Source: Eupeodes corollae (Eukaryota > Arthropoda > Insecta > Diptera > Syrphidae). From it: DNA of 64,000 bases. Positions 45,291-56,500 of this stretch are shown here, piece after piece. Under the pieces are notes generated by a model. The model was not told the DNA's origin and ran no database searches. It saw only the letters and a list, made by a program, of their open reading frames with translations. The position numbers and the translations under genes are program-made. The number at the start of each line of letters is the position of its first letter. Within the stretch, counting starts at the first letter, position 1. The stretch is from positions 104,949,525 through 105,013,524 of the forward strand of contig NC_079147.1 in assembly GCF_945859685.1 (NCBI RefSeq), given 5' to 3'.

Positions 45291-46604
45291 TTTTATGCCA
45301 AATCTAAACAACTAATTTGAGTACTTGTAGTAAATAATAAGTTGAAAAGGATTCTTTAAGTACTCAAACTTATTTAATAACAATATTTAGTCAGGAAATG
45401 AAAAACTCGCCTGATAGTCTAGAAATATGTTTATTATTTCACAAGATTGGAAAAAATATCATTATCTTTTCCGAAATAAAAAAAAAATTATAACTTGTAC
45501 AACTTCCTTTCACTAAAATTTGTATTTAAAAAAAAAATGTATATTCATTATGCGTAAAGTTTTATTTTATTCGTTCATTTATGACATTTTGGTTTGGTTA
45601 GGTTGCTTCCGCCTGTTCTACATATTTGCGCCATTATCAAGGAACTTGTTTTCGCTGGATTTTGCTGTTCTTGAGATTTTATTTTTTTTGGATTTCAAGG
45701 TTGAATATGAGTGAATTATTCTTCTTCTTTTTTTTAAGCGCAAAAATTTGTTCACTGACATTTTAAACGTTATCGGTTATTTTGTATTATTTAAGAGAAA
45801 AACCAATGACATAAAAATGGTATGTTTATAGGAAACATTTTATTATGAGTTTAAATAAACAAATTGAGCGTTTGATTTGAATGGAAACATTAACTTGTTT
45901 TAAAGAAGTGACATACCTTGTCTCTGTCTAGATAAACAGTGACTAAGTATATCTTTTAATTTGTTTAAATTCTATCAAGTGTTTAATTATATGTCATTTA
46001 AGGCAACGACTTTAAGAAAACTTTAGTTTAATTTCTTACAAAATTTTAAATTAAGACTTTTTGAATGTTCCAATAGGTAAACATTAATAATACGGCTTAA
46101 GAAACTTAAGACAATTGAGTTCAATAACCCAAAATATTTGAATCAAATTATATATTGTTCAATGTTAATAATTAAACGACGCTGATATTTAGATTTTCTT
46201 TGGTAAAATAGGTCGCACGTGCACATGTGCCTTTATTTAATGAGCTTTTACCTACTTAAATCTTTAAATTCATTTTGAAATTTTAAACATGTACTCACAG
46301 TTTTGAAAAAAAAAGTACTAGGTATGTACTCGTGTTAGCAATAAAAATTCTAAGATATACATATTTTATAATTTTTTTTAAAGCTATTTTTAAACCTTTT
46401 TTGGATACGCTCCATGCATTAACAAAGTTCTTAATTTTATGACCATTCCACTTTCGATGAGAAAAGTCACTTCGCATACAAAACTTCAAATTACTCTTGC
46501 AGTTAAGAAGTGAAAACCTTTTAAAGCAAACTGGTGTTTCCTCAAAAATTGGATCTAATAAATTTAAATTAATTTCAAAAATTGCGAATCATGTTTAATA
46601 CAAA
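45291..46604. other. AT-rich spacer, no gene seen
   Basis: Only low-complexity reading frames. No repeat structure noted. Confidence 0.5.
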
Positions 46605-47345
46605 ATAACTGACAGCTGTCAAGTTTAAGCAGCGTTGCCAATTTGTTTTTATATAACACTCCTTATCTTATAAGAAAAATAAAATAGGTGGCGCAACAGT
46701 CCCTTGAGAACCAGGACCTAGTGACTTACAACTCTCAACTATTTCTGTGTGCGAGTAACGTTGTCAGGGTTATAGGGGACCTACAGTAGTTTTAAGACGA
46801 ATTCGAAAGTCTAATATGAGATAGAAATAGGTGGCGCAACAGTCCCTTGAGAAATAGGACAAATCTCAACTATTTCTGTTGTGTTAGTAACGTTGTCAGG
46901 GTTAGAGGGGACCTACAGTAGTTTTAGGACGAATTGAACGTCTTCTTTAAGAAAACACCTTTCATGGCAAGAATTACTCTTGGAGAATTTGTCAATTCCT
47001 CGAAAGAGGCAATATCCGTGAAGAAACCGCTTTTGATGGCGCAGACAGGCATTGAACTCAAGACCTTTCGCATGACATACCTAGGCACTAATCATCATGT
47101 TACGGGTACTACTGACAGCTGTCAATATTAAACAGCATTCCCATTCGTTTTCTCCTAATCTTGAGAAGTAGAGCCTAGTGACAACTCTCAACCATTCCTG
47201 TGTGCGATTAAAGCCGAACATCTAATTTGAGAAAGCACCTATCATGACAAGAATTACTCTTGGAGGATCTGCCATGGGTACGATTGACAGCTTTCAAATT
47301 GAATTAGTGTTGCCAGTTGCTTTTTATAAAACAGTCCTTATTTTA
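46605..47345 (-). repeat. Composite cluster: SINE pieces alternating with GACAGCTGTCAA repeats
   Basis: SINE tails start at 46687 and 46831 (both 'ggtggcgcaacagtcccttg'), with a third lacking that start at ~47165. The second copy is nearly complete to 47106, including a box B-like region whose inverse reads GGTCTTGAGTTCAATGCC (47046-47063). Between and around them 'actgacagctgtcaa' followed by 'gcagcgttgccaatt' recurs at ~46608, 47109 and 47284. The TA-rich segment 'ccttatcttataagaaaaataaaata' directly abuts the first SINE. This looks like repeated insertion into, or duplication of, a SINE-plus-MITE unit. Confidence 0.65.
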
Positions 47346-49250
47346 CCTTTATTAAAATTAATCATAAATCAACATGATTAACATATTTCTTTTCTTATAT
47401 ATAATCATGAAAACGTAGCTTAGTATATTTTAATCTTAAACACATGTGACCATTCAAATTAAAAATTAGTTAAATGCTAAACTTCTTATCTCATGCTTAT
47501 TAAAATTTTGATTTGTTTGATTCACTAATTAAATGACCTTGAATAAGAACTTTAAAAATCTGCAAGGACAACCAAATTTAACAAAACTTCTCGAAAGAAC
47601 ATCGTGACAAGGAAATATTTTTCTATATTAAGGTTCGTTTGACGGAAAAGAAAAGGTTCTAAATTCTTTAATGTAAAGTTTATAGTTTATTTAAGCTTAT
47701 TTTACACAATCCATCATAACCCATTAAAAGTTTAACCAACAACTATGAAAAAGGGTTAACAAAAACCTAATCTTTTATCTGTCAATGAATTTTAATCATT
47801 TCCTTAAATTTGGTAGTTTTTTTCTTGATATTAAATTTGCAAATTTATAATTTTCGAATTAAATTGAGGTCAGTAGAATCAGCACTTCTTCTTGACATAT
47901 TTTTATGCTTGAAACTTGTTTTTAACATTTAAATAATTCTTGACAATTTCTATGACTTTTAACCTTTAAATAAATATTGGTTAATGGGTTTGTATTATTT
48001 TAAACCAGAAGTCTTTATTTGAACTCGGCCCAGTTTACCAATTTGTTTGTATCTTATGTATACTCTTTGGATATAAGACCGCATTTGCACTAGTGATTGG
48101 TTTTGCAAGTGATTAGACCCCTGTTACACCATACACCATAATAACTACGAACGACACCAAATTGCCATTTTATTCTTCTAAATAAATTTTGTAATGTTCA
48201 TTCATAAAATATTACTTCTTTCGAAATTAAACTCAATCTTTCTGACACTCTTAAAAGGTCCATCATTACATTCATTCAACAAGCCACAAAATATATAATT
48301 TATAGCCGCTCGTTACTCAAAGTAACACATTTTCTGACATCTTGCATAATATCTCTATCTTAACTTTATGCACTTAATTTTCAATTGTCAAGTTAGTAGC
48401 TGCTAGTCACTCTAAAAAATAAAAAACAAAATGACATTTCCATCATAACAAATCAAAAGGGCAATTATTCATCTTGTTATAACCTCTAGGTATATTTAGT
48501 CATGTACGAGTACGAACTGTGACTTACAATTTTATAAGCCATTAACTCTAATGGATACATTTTGGGCTTGAGGTAATAAAGTTTCTTGCAAAATTTACTC
48601 TTTTTAAGTACCTGATGGGGTTTAAAAATATTTGTGCTATATTCATGGCATCTGTAAGATGTAAACATGGACTTAAGTTCATATAAATAGATTTTCGCAG
48701 ATGAACTTCAAACTTAACCTCGAATTAAGGTGTCAAAATGTTAATGTTTACTTAAACCATGCCTCAACTTTAAACAAATATTAAATGTAGATAACTTTTT
48801 GAATTCTAGGTCTGTAAATGGAATGACAATCATCTTCTTCGAGGTTGGTTTGTTTGTTTATGTTGAAGTGTCAAGAATTATATTTGAAGCTTGACAAAAG
48901 AAAAATCAATTAACTATTTAGCAAATAAAAATATTTATACCTCTTACAAACCCTCTTAAAATAATGATGATGGTTGGTTAAGTCAATTCATATAGGTTAG
49001 TTGGTAATTACTTCCCAGCAGCTAGCAGCTCTTAACTTTGTATTTTGTTGTTAAATTCTTTTTTGCTTAATGACTTTCTTGAATTTTAAGCTGATTGGTT
49101 TATAGACAAAAAGATTAAGTTGTGTCGTAAGAATGTAAAAGCGGGTATGTACAAAACCTTAGGACTTTAGTAATCTTAAGTAGAAGTACTAGATTTTTAT
49201 ACCTTGTATTTATCTTCTAATATTTAAAGCAAGAAATTACCAGTAGTATT
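47346..49250. other. AT-rich DNA, no gene seen
   Basis: No coding sequence or mobile element recognised. Composition is uniformly AT-rich. Confidence 0.5.
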
Positions 49251-49490
49251 ACTCGTGGCGTGATGGTTAGTTCGTAGAACTTTTATGTCAGAGGTCTTGG
49301 GTTTAAACCCTGCCTGTGCCATCTAAAGTTTTGGTAACGAAGAATTTACAAATCATCCAAGAGTAATTCTTGTCATGAAAAGTGCTTCCTCAATGAAGAC
49401 ATTCGGAACTGTAGGTCCCCTCCATCCCCGAGAACATTACTTGTACACTAGCCCCTATCTTTCAACGGACTGTTGCGCCAAAAATACCAA
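49251..49490 (+). mobile_element. tRNA-derived SINE, best-preserved copy
   Basis: The head resembles a tRNA gene: box A-like TGGCGTGATGG (49256-49266) and box B-like GGTTTAAACCC (49300-49310), about 34 bp apart, the spacing of an RNA polymerase III internal promoter. The body carries 'agagtaattcttgtcatgaaaagtgcttcct' (49356-49386) and 'gtaggtcccct'. The tail is 'ggactgttgcgcca' (49465-49478). At least four further copies or fragments are in the window. It needs a LINE partner for mobility; none shares its 3' end convincingly, although the family R 3' end also carries a GGCGC(T)ACAGTCC-like word. Confidence 0.75.
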
Positions 49491-50089
49491 TTACATGTGC
49501 TTGAGTATTTGAACAGTAATTCCAGAATTGTTAATTACTTTCTGGCAAATTCTGTAAAATACTGTTCAACTACTTGAAAGTACTTATCACTGCTCAAGTA
49601 CTTGAAAGTATTGTTCCATTACGTGAAAATTATGTTCAACCCTTAAAATCAATCCATTTTCAAAAACATACTTGTAATCATAAATGTCTGAAAATTAAAT
49701 TATTTTTAAAAATTCTTTTTTATGAATAATAATTTGGTCTTTTAGAAGTTCTTCAGTTTAGTATTTCTTCACTTCTTCCTAAAGTGCAACATTAATCTTC
49801 TGACTATTTAATTTGGTTTTCTTGAAATTTTTAATGAGCCATCATTCGTTCCTGAACTCTCTTGATGCTTAACACTTCAAGTATAGGAACAATTTAATTA
49901 CCCTACACCACAATGAGTTTCTTGAGATAGGTATTGTGCATTGTGAAACATCACTTTCAGAGTATGGGGCACAAGGCCGCCACTTTTAACAATATAATTA
50001 TGTGCCATTCTTAAAAATAAACTCAACCTACATAATATTTAGCAATTTTTATTAACAATTTTTTTTTTTTGTTTACAATTTACTTACAG
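49491..50089. other. AT-rich DNA upstream of the first coding exon
   Basis: Ends in a polypyrimidine stretch and acceptor (TTTACTTACAG, ending 50089), so at least its right end is intron of the desaturase gene. Confidence 0.5.
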
Positions 50090-50109
50090 AAAATAATAAC
50101 ATTACAAAA

Positions 50110-50518
50110 ATGAGTCCTGAAACCGAAACAATTCTTGTACACCGTAAGCGAGAAAATGATATATTGGAATCAAAATGTCCATCAACAACACAATCGTCCT
50201 CCACATCCTCAATGTATACCAAAGAAGAAAATAAAACACATTGTGAAAATTTAGCAAATGGAAATGTTTTAGATGATAGTAAAAATCGTAATAATCAAAA
50301 TTCAACAATCAACAATAATGCTGGATTTATTGATAAAATAAATTTCAAAGAAGAGGCTATGCATGACAATGCTAATCAGGATATTGGAACTGATATGAAT
50401 TTTAAGAGAGAAATTGTTTGGTCAAATGCTATTGGATTTTTGGTATTACATATTTTGGGTGGTATTGGACTTGTAATGCTGGGATTTGGTTATGCTAAAT
50501 TCCAAACAGTGGCTTACT
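50110..50518 (+). CDS. Desaturase coding exon 1
   Basis: Residues 1-136 plus one base. Polar N-terminal extension, then VWSNAIGFLVLHILGGIGLV (first membrane segment). Donor ACT|GTGAGT. Reading through would run into a family H element, whose first TAA (50665-50667) is a stop. Confidence 0.9.
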
Positions 50519-53500
50519 GTGAGTATACATTTTTGTTTTTAATCTTTTATTTATATGCAATGACGTTGACTTCTTTTAAGTCAAAGCTGACAGGAAATAC
50601 TTCTGACATTGACAATGAGAAACAGTCGAATTATATTTCAAAGTTATGTTTATTTAGTTTTGTTTAACTTCCCATAGGAAGTTATTGTAATCGGATTTTG
50701 TCGAAAATTTTGAAAATTCTCGGCGTTTCAAGGTCCCTAGAGTCTAAGAAAAAGATTTTTAGAGAGATGTCTGTGCGTCAATGTGTACGCACTTTCGGGA
50801 AGATTTGTTCGTAGTCCATATCTCAAGAACTATTAATGATATCGACTTCAAATAAATTTTGTTATACAGATAATAAAGCAGAAAGGACTCTCAAGTAAAT
50901 TGAGTGTGTGGTTTTCTTACCATAACAATTTTGGTTAACCCAAATATATCACTAACCAGAAACGCTAACAACTTAAATTTAATTTTATATTATTGACTTC
51001 TAATTTCATCTTATAGAAAATATTGTGTACGGCTTTCGGTTGAATTTTTATAAAAAATCGATAGTCAATTGTTTTAATTAAATTGGTACGCAAAATCGGT
51101 AAAAACTGATATTCGATATCTTGACAATAAATGAAGGTATTGGCTTCAAAGTGGTTTCATTCTGTGTTACATTTGCTTAGAAAAATCAAATCTCTATTTT
51201 TTTCGTAAGAAATATCAAAACTTTTAAAAAAATAATAAAAACGGATTTTGAAATCAATCTGTTTCTTCAAATTCTATTTATTGTTCTTAGTTAATTTCTT
51301 AGAAAAGTTCAACTAACAACTTTTGACAAAACCTACAAAAACAACCGAAAAACTAATAAGAAATGGTTTTACTCAAGTATTTGGAGAACTAAGAAAGAAA
51401 TTGATTTCAAATTATTTCTGTAATGAACTTTTTCTTTAAAATTTGAATCAGGACAAATTGACCGACGGGTTGGGAAGTTATCAGTATTAGTCGCATCCCA
51501 GTCTCTTTTTTCCAATCAAATTAACTTTAATATCGTTTTTAATTAATTCTCTGACTTAAAGTTAAATAATTCCTCCAATTTGACTAAATTTGATATTTGA
51601 ACTCTTAATAAAAGTGATATTTTAAAAATCTTTGATGTTGTATACATTTTTTGATTTAAAGGGCTAAGTTAGCTGAAACAATCATAGTTGATGGCTTATG
51701 CTTTTGTAATAAACTCTTCACAAGACTTACCCACCTTTAGATCAACAAACTACTACCCGAACTTAATATTCAAAATGTAAGTCCGATTACAAAAATTAAA
51801 TGAGATTTTTAGTAAAATTTTACGTCGTTTTGACTTTAAAATCTAAAAATGTTGTGTCTCCATCTTTTGTCCTATTTAAAGGCTAAATGTGGACTTGTTA
51901 AATTCAACTATTAGCCAGTAAGACGGTTCACTCAATTAAAATATGCCAACAGCGCTTTTAAACACACTTTCTTCTTAATACGGTTTTAAAATGTACTAAA
52001 TCAACTTTAATTTTTATTTAGTACATTTGTATTCTAAGTTTAAAAGAACCGCAAAGTTTACTTATATTTACTTTATAAGACTGAGTTTAACTGTTTTCAC
52101 TCATTTAGATTATTTATTCCAAATCAACTTTTATTTGTGTCTAGTACATTTTTTTCCAAAACTAAAAGAACCGAACACAAAAGGTTGTATCTCCATCTTT
52201 TTCCGAGATTTTTGTGCTTTTTGAAATTCAAAAGTTAAATGTGGAATTATTAAATTAAACTTTGAAACTTAAAGAGTTTTTGAAACGCTTTTAATAAGGT
52301 TTAAAATGTACTAAATCAGCCTTTTTTTGTCTAGTACATTTTTTCTAAAACTAAAAGAACCGAGCACAAAAGGTTGTATCTCCATCTTTTTTCGAGCCTT
52401 TGGATTTTATGAAATATAAAGGTTTTAAGTGGAATTATTAAATTTAACTTTTAAACTGCTTTTAATAAGGTTTAAAAATGTACTAAATCAACTTTTATTT
52501 TTTTCTAAAACTAAAAGAACCGAACACAAAAGGTAGTATATCCATCTTTTTCCGAGATTTTTTTATTTTATGAACTTCAAAAGTTTAATGTGGAATTATT
52601 AAATTAAACTTTGAGCCTAAACGCGCTTTTAAACCGCTTTTAATAAGGTTTAAAAATGTACTAAATCATCTGTTATTTTTGTCTAGTACATTTTTTTCTA
52701 AAACTAAAGGAACCGAACGTAAAAGGTTGCTTCTCCATCTTTTTTCGAGACTTTGGATTTTATGAAATTCAAAGGTTTTATGTGGAATTATCAAATTTAA
52801 CTTTTAAACCACTTTTAATAAGGTTTAAAAATGTACTAAATCAACTTTTGTTTTTGTCTAGTACATTTTTTTCCTAAACTAAAAGAATCGAATAGTTTTC
52901 ACTCTTTTTAAAGTTGTTGCGATATTTACATAATGTACTTTGACAAAAAGACATTAATCAGCGTAAAAGACTTAGAGGCTTAGATTTCTCATCTGTAACA
53001 AACAAAAAACAAAGCAACTTTTTATATTTAAATACATTTTAATTACAATTCTCTTTCTTTAATCCATTTTCATATAATATTCAAGTGAATTTATTTTTAA
53101 AATATTTGCCTTAAGTCAAACAACCTTTCATTCCAAATGACTTCTTGCAAAGTACAAAGTAAAAAGTAGAATAAATAAATGAATGCTTCAACTCATTAAA
53201 AGATTAGGTTTTTATATTAAAACAAAATCGGTGAAGTGTGAATTAAGCTGCTGAGGGATTATTTCGGGTCAATTAAGTTATGATACATTATTTTTGGTTT
53301 CCTAGTTTTATAAAACTAATTAACACCTGCATGACTGATTTTCTTTCATTTAAAGATAGGACTTTAGTTTTCCCCAAAAGTGACCGTGAAGATGCGTGAA
53401 AAAAACAAAAACTGTATTCTTGTTCAAAATAAAACTACAAATTCAATTTATGCGATTTCAATTCAAATTTAATCCAAATTATGTAACTATTATTATATTA

Positions 53501-56500
53501 TTATTGATAATACAATTTGAGGCGAAGAACTATCGAATCAAGACATTTTTTGACAGATTGACTGCATTACCGACACACTATTTGACATTTGTTTATTTTT
53601 TAAGGATATTGTAGTGAATTTTATATAAATCCTTTTGTTTTGGATTTTTCTTCTCTTTACAGTTGTTGTATTTAGTTTTCTAAGTGGAATGGGTATTACA
53701 ATGGGAGCCCATAGGCTTTTCTCTCATAAGGCGTATAAGGCGAAAACTTGGCTAAGGGTATTATTGATGCTTATGCACACAATGGCTGGTCAGGTAAGGA
53801 CAGTTTATTTTCTTATGAATAAACTTTAATTAGAGCTGTCACATATTCATAAATTATATTTTGTATTTATTTATTTTACTTAGAATTGTCTTTATGTATG
53901 GGTGCGAGATCATAGACAACATCACAAATACTCCGACACCGATGCTGATCCTCATAACGCCACAAGGGGTTTCTTTTTCTCTCACGTTGGTTGGCTTATG
54001 TCCAAGAAACATCCAAAGGTAATTTTGATCCCAAAATATGAATTTTACAGTTAAAAAACCATTTATTTATTTTCTCTTTATAGGTGAAAGAATATGGTCA
54101 AAAGATTGATATGTCCGACATGGAAGCCGATCCATGGATCATGTTCCAAAAGAGGTGTGTATATTAAAAAAAGAAACTTAAACTAATTTTATTCTCATAT
54201 TTTATTAATGAGGACATAATATTATTTCATTTTTATAACACGTGCCTGGGTAAATTTTCTAAACAAAAAAAGAACCAATAAACTGGTTATCTATTTCAAA
54301 TGATAGTTTTCTTAAATCCGAGCACTGTGGCGTATGTGTAACTTTTTTTCGTTTTGTTTTAAGTTATTTAATCCTTTTGCAAACTAGTTATGGTTAGTTA
54401 TAGTTAATTCAAGGTATTCGGAAGATAGAATAATGAATAAATTAGTTTAACTCATCTTCTCATCATAATTATCGACCTCGAGGGTAATTTAAATGTTTAT
54501 GAGCACTCGGACGTTTAACCAAAAAAAAAAAACTAAAAATCACACTCGCTTAGTCACAAAAGAGTACTTAAGACTCTGAGCCGCCACCGTTTGTCGATTA
54601 TAGATACAAAAATTTATCATGAATGACTTTCAGCACGTACTCGCATTGTATCTAAATTAAAAAAAAAAGATACTTGTTTTGGATTTTCAATCTTTAAGGA
54701 AAATATCTTAATGTTCTGACACAACTGATTTTTATATTTTTGTTTCATATAAAGCTGTGCCTTAAACTTACTGTACGTAGATATAGAATCACCAAACTCA
54801 ACGTCAGAGTAAGTTTAATGATTTCAAAAAAAAAGTTTCCTAAACAGAAAGCCCGAAGGGGAATTCCTTTTATGATTAAGAAAAAAGTTTTATTTTCATT
54901 TGAGCGAGAGTGCATAATTCTACTCGTATACTTAGTTTAAAATTTAATTAATTATTCTAGAAACGAAATACGTTGTTCTCTGTTTGTCTGTTTTTTATTT
55001 TGTTTAAAGATAATTATTCTTTAAGATAGATTGTGCGTCGATTGTTACATGAATGGAGAACAGGAAATTTAATTTGGTTAACATTTGCTTATAATTTTGG
55101 ATGATGAGATCGTTCAGGTGTTTCGTGTTTTTGTTTTATATTAATAATAATTTATAATAATTCTATAGTGGTTTTGCAATATAAAAATGTTTGAAAAAAT
55201 CTCTGAGCAAGGTTTTGAATTTGCATAAGACTCATGATTTTAATTAGTTATAGGTTTTAAGAAAGTAACAAATAATATTTATGATAGAAATTTGTAGGAA
55301 CACAGACATTTTTCAGACTTTAAATGTACTTCAAAACCATAAGGTTCTTCATTACATTGCTTTTTCATTTTCAATGTGAGATTAAATTGAAAAATGTTCA
55401 TATACAAAGAATCAGAATGACAGCCGCTGTCATAATTGTAGTAGATTAGGTTGAAAGTGAGCAGATTTAGGGTCCAATATCTGATTGCCCAACTGTCAAA
55501 AAATTCCCTTCCAATTAAGGCAACTATATTGGAAAGTTGACTGGAAAGTTAGCCAAGTCAAGTCTACTTCTGTCAAAATGACAGTTGATCATGTTTTTCT
55601 GATTCAGATGAAAGCTGAACTTTATGATTTATATATTTTCTGCACAATTCTATTTAATTTAAAAACAAAAAAAGGATTTCTTGTCAAATTGGGAAAGAAA
55701 TAAGTAATATTTTTTTACAATACAAATCGTGATAGACTTGTAGCTTGCCTGAGGAGTTTTTTTGTGGGCAATAATGTTTTTGGTAATATTTGTACTATGA
55801 ACTTACAGAAGAGATTTGTAAAGTTAAGTTCTAAATTTGAAATTCTTGACACTTGAAAAACTAAACAAAATGTACGTTTAAAAAATGAAATAGAATGCAA
55901 ATGAATTCCCTTATGCGGCCTGAACCTGCCCAGTGTCAAAATGAATCTCCTTCCATCCCTTTTATAAAATTTGACAATTTCATTGCAATCAAAATTGAAC
56001 AACTTCAATTTCAAATAATTTTAAAAATACCTCATTTACTCAATGATAAACCTATAAAATTTTATTTGTATGAACTTTTGAGTACATTGTGCATTGAACG
56101 TGTCTACTTTTGACAGCTCCTTATTTATAAAAGCATTTTGTAAACTGGCCTAATTTTCATTTTATTTCTTGACATTATTACATAAATACTATTTATGGAC
56201 TTGTTCAGATATAATTTCAATAGAATCAGAACACTTTTTATATCTTTTTGTTTAGTAGGTACTTTTACCCACTTAAGCAAAGTGCCTAAATAAGAAGATT
56301 GAAAAAGAAGAACTTTGTCTAAAGCTTGACATACTTCTAAAGATACTTGAAACTTCTTAAGGAAAATCTTTCATATTCATATCTTAAATCTTCCTTCAGA
56401 AAAACCGTTTAAAACGCAATAAAAATCTTGAAAAAGTGTGAAGGCCCCAATTTATTTTTGCTAAAGGTTTTTCCCCGAAAAAAAAACAAAAACTTCATAT

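Larger units (their letters stand above)
50519..53662 (+). other. Desaturase intron between coding exons 1 and 2
   Basis: 3.1 kb, holding a family H element at its very start and a ~174-bp satellite array. The rest is AT-rich. The only other frames (52027-52224, 53396-53614) are low complexity. Confidence 0.85.

Noticed and set aside
49251..49325. Functional tRNA gene
   Set aside because: Box A and box B are present, but the acceptor and anticodon stems do not close and the sequence continues into a repeated body found elsewhere: a SINE head.
50110..50667. 185-codon unspliced ORF
   Set aside because: After codon 136 the desaturase similarity stops exactly at a GTGAGT donor, and the stop codon is supplied by the start of a transposable element. 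The spliced model is in phase and collinear with the family.
53635..53829. 64-codon ORF starting with a non-ATG codon upstream of exon 2
   Set aside because: The first ten codons lie in the intron polypyrimidine tract and the last twelve in the next intron; only 53663-53793 is exon.
55485..56113. Short ORFs in the large desaturase intron
   Set aside because: Low-complexity, AT-driven frames on both strands with no family resemblance or splice context.
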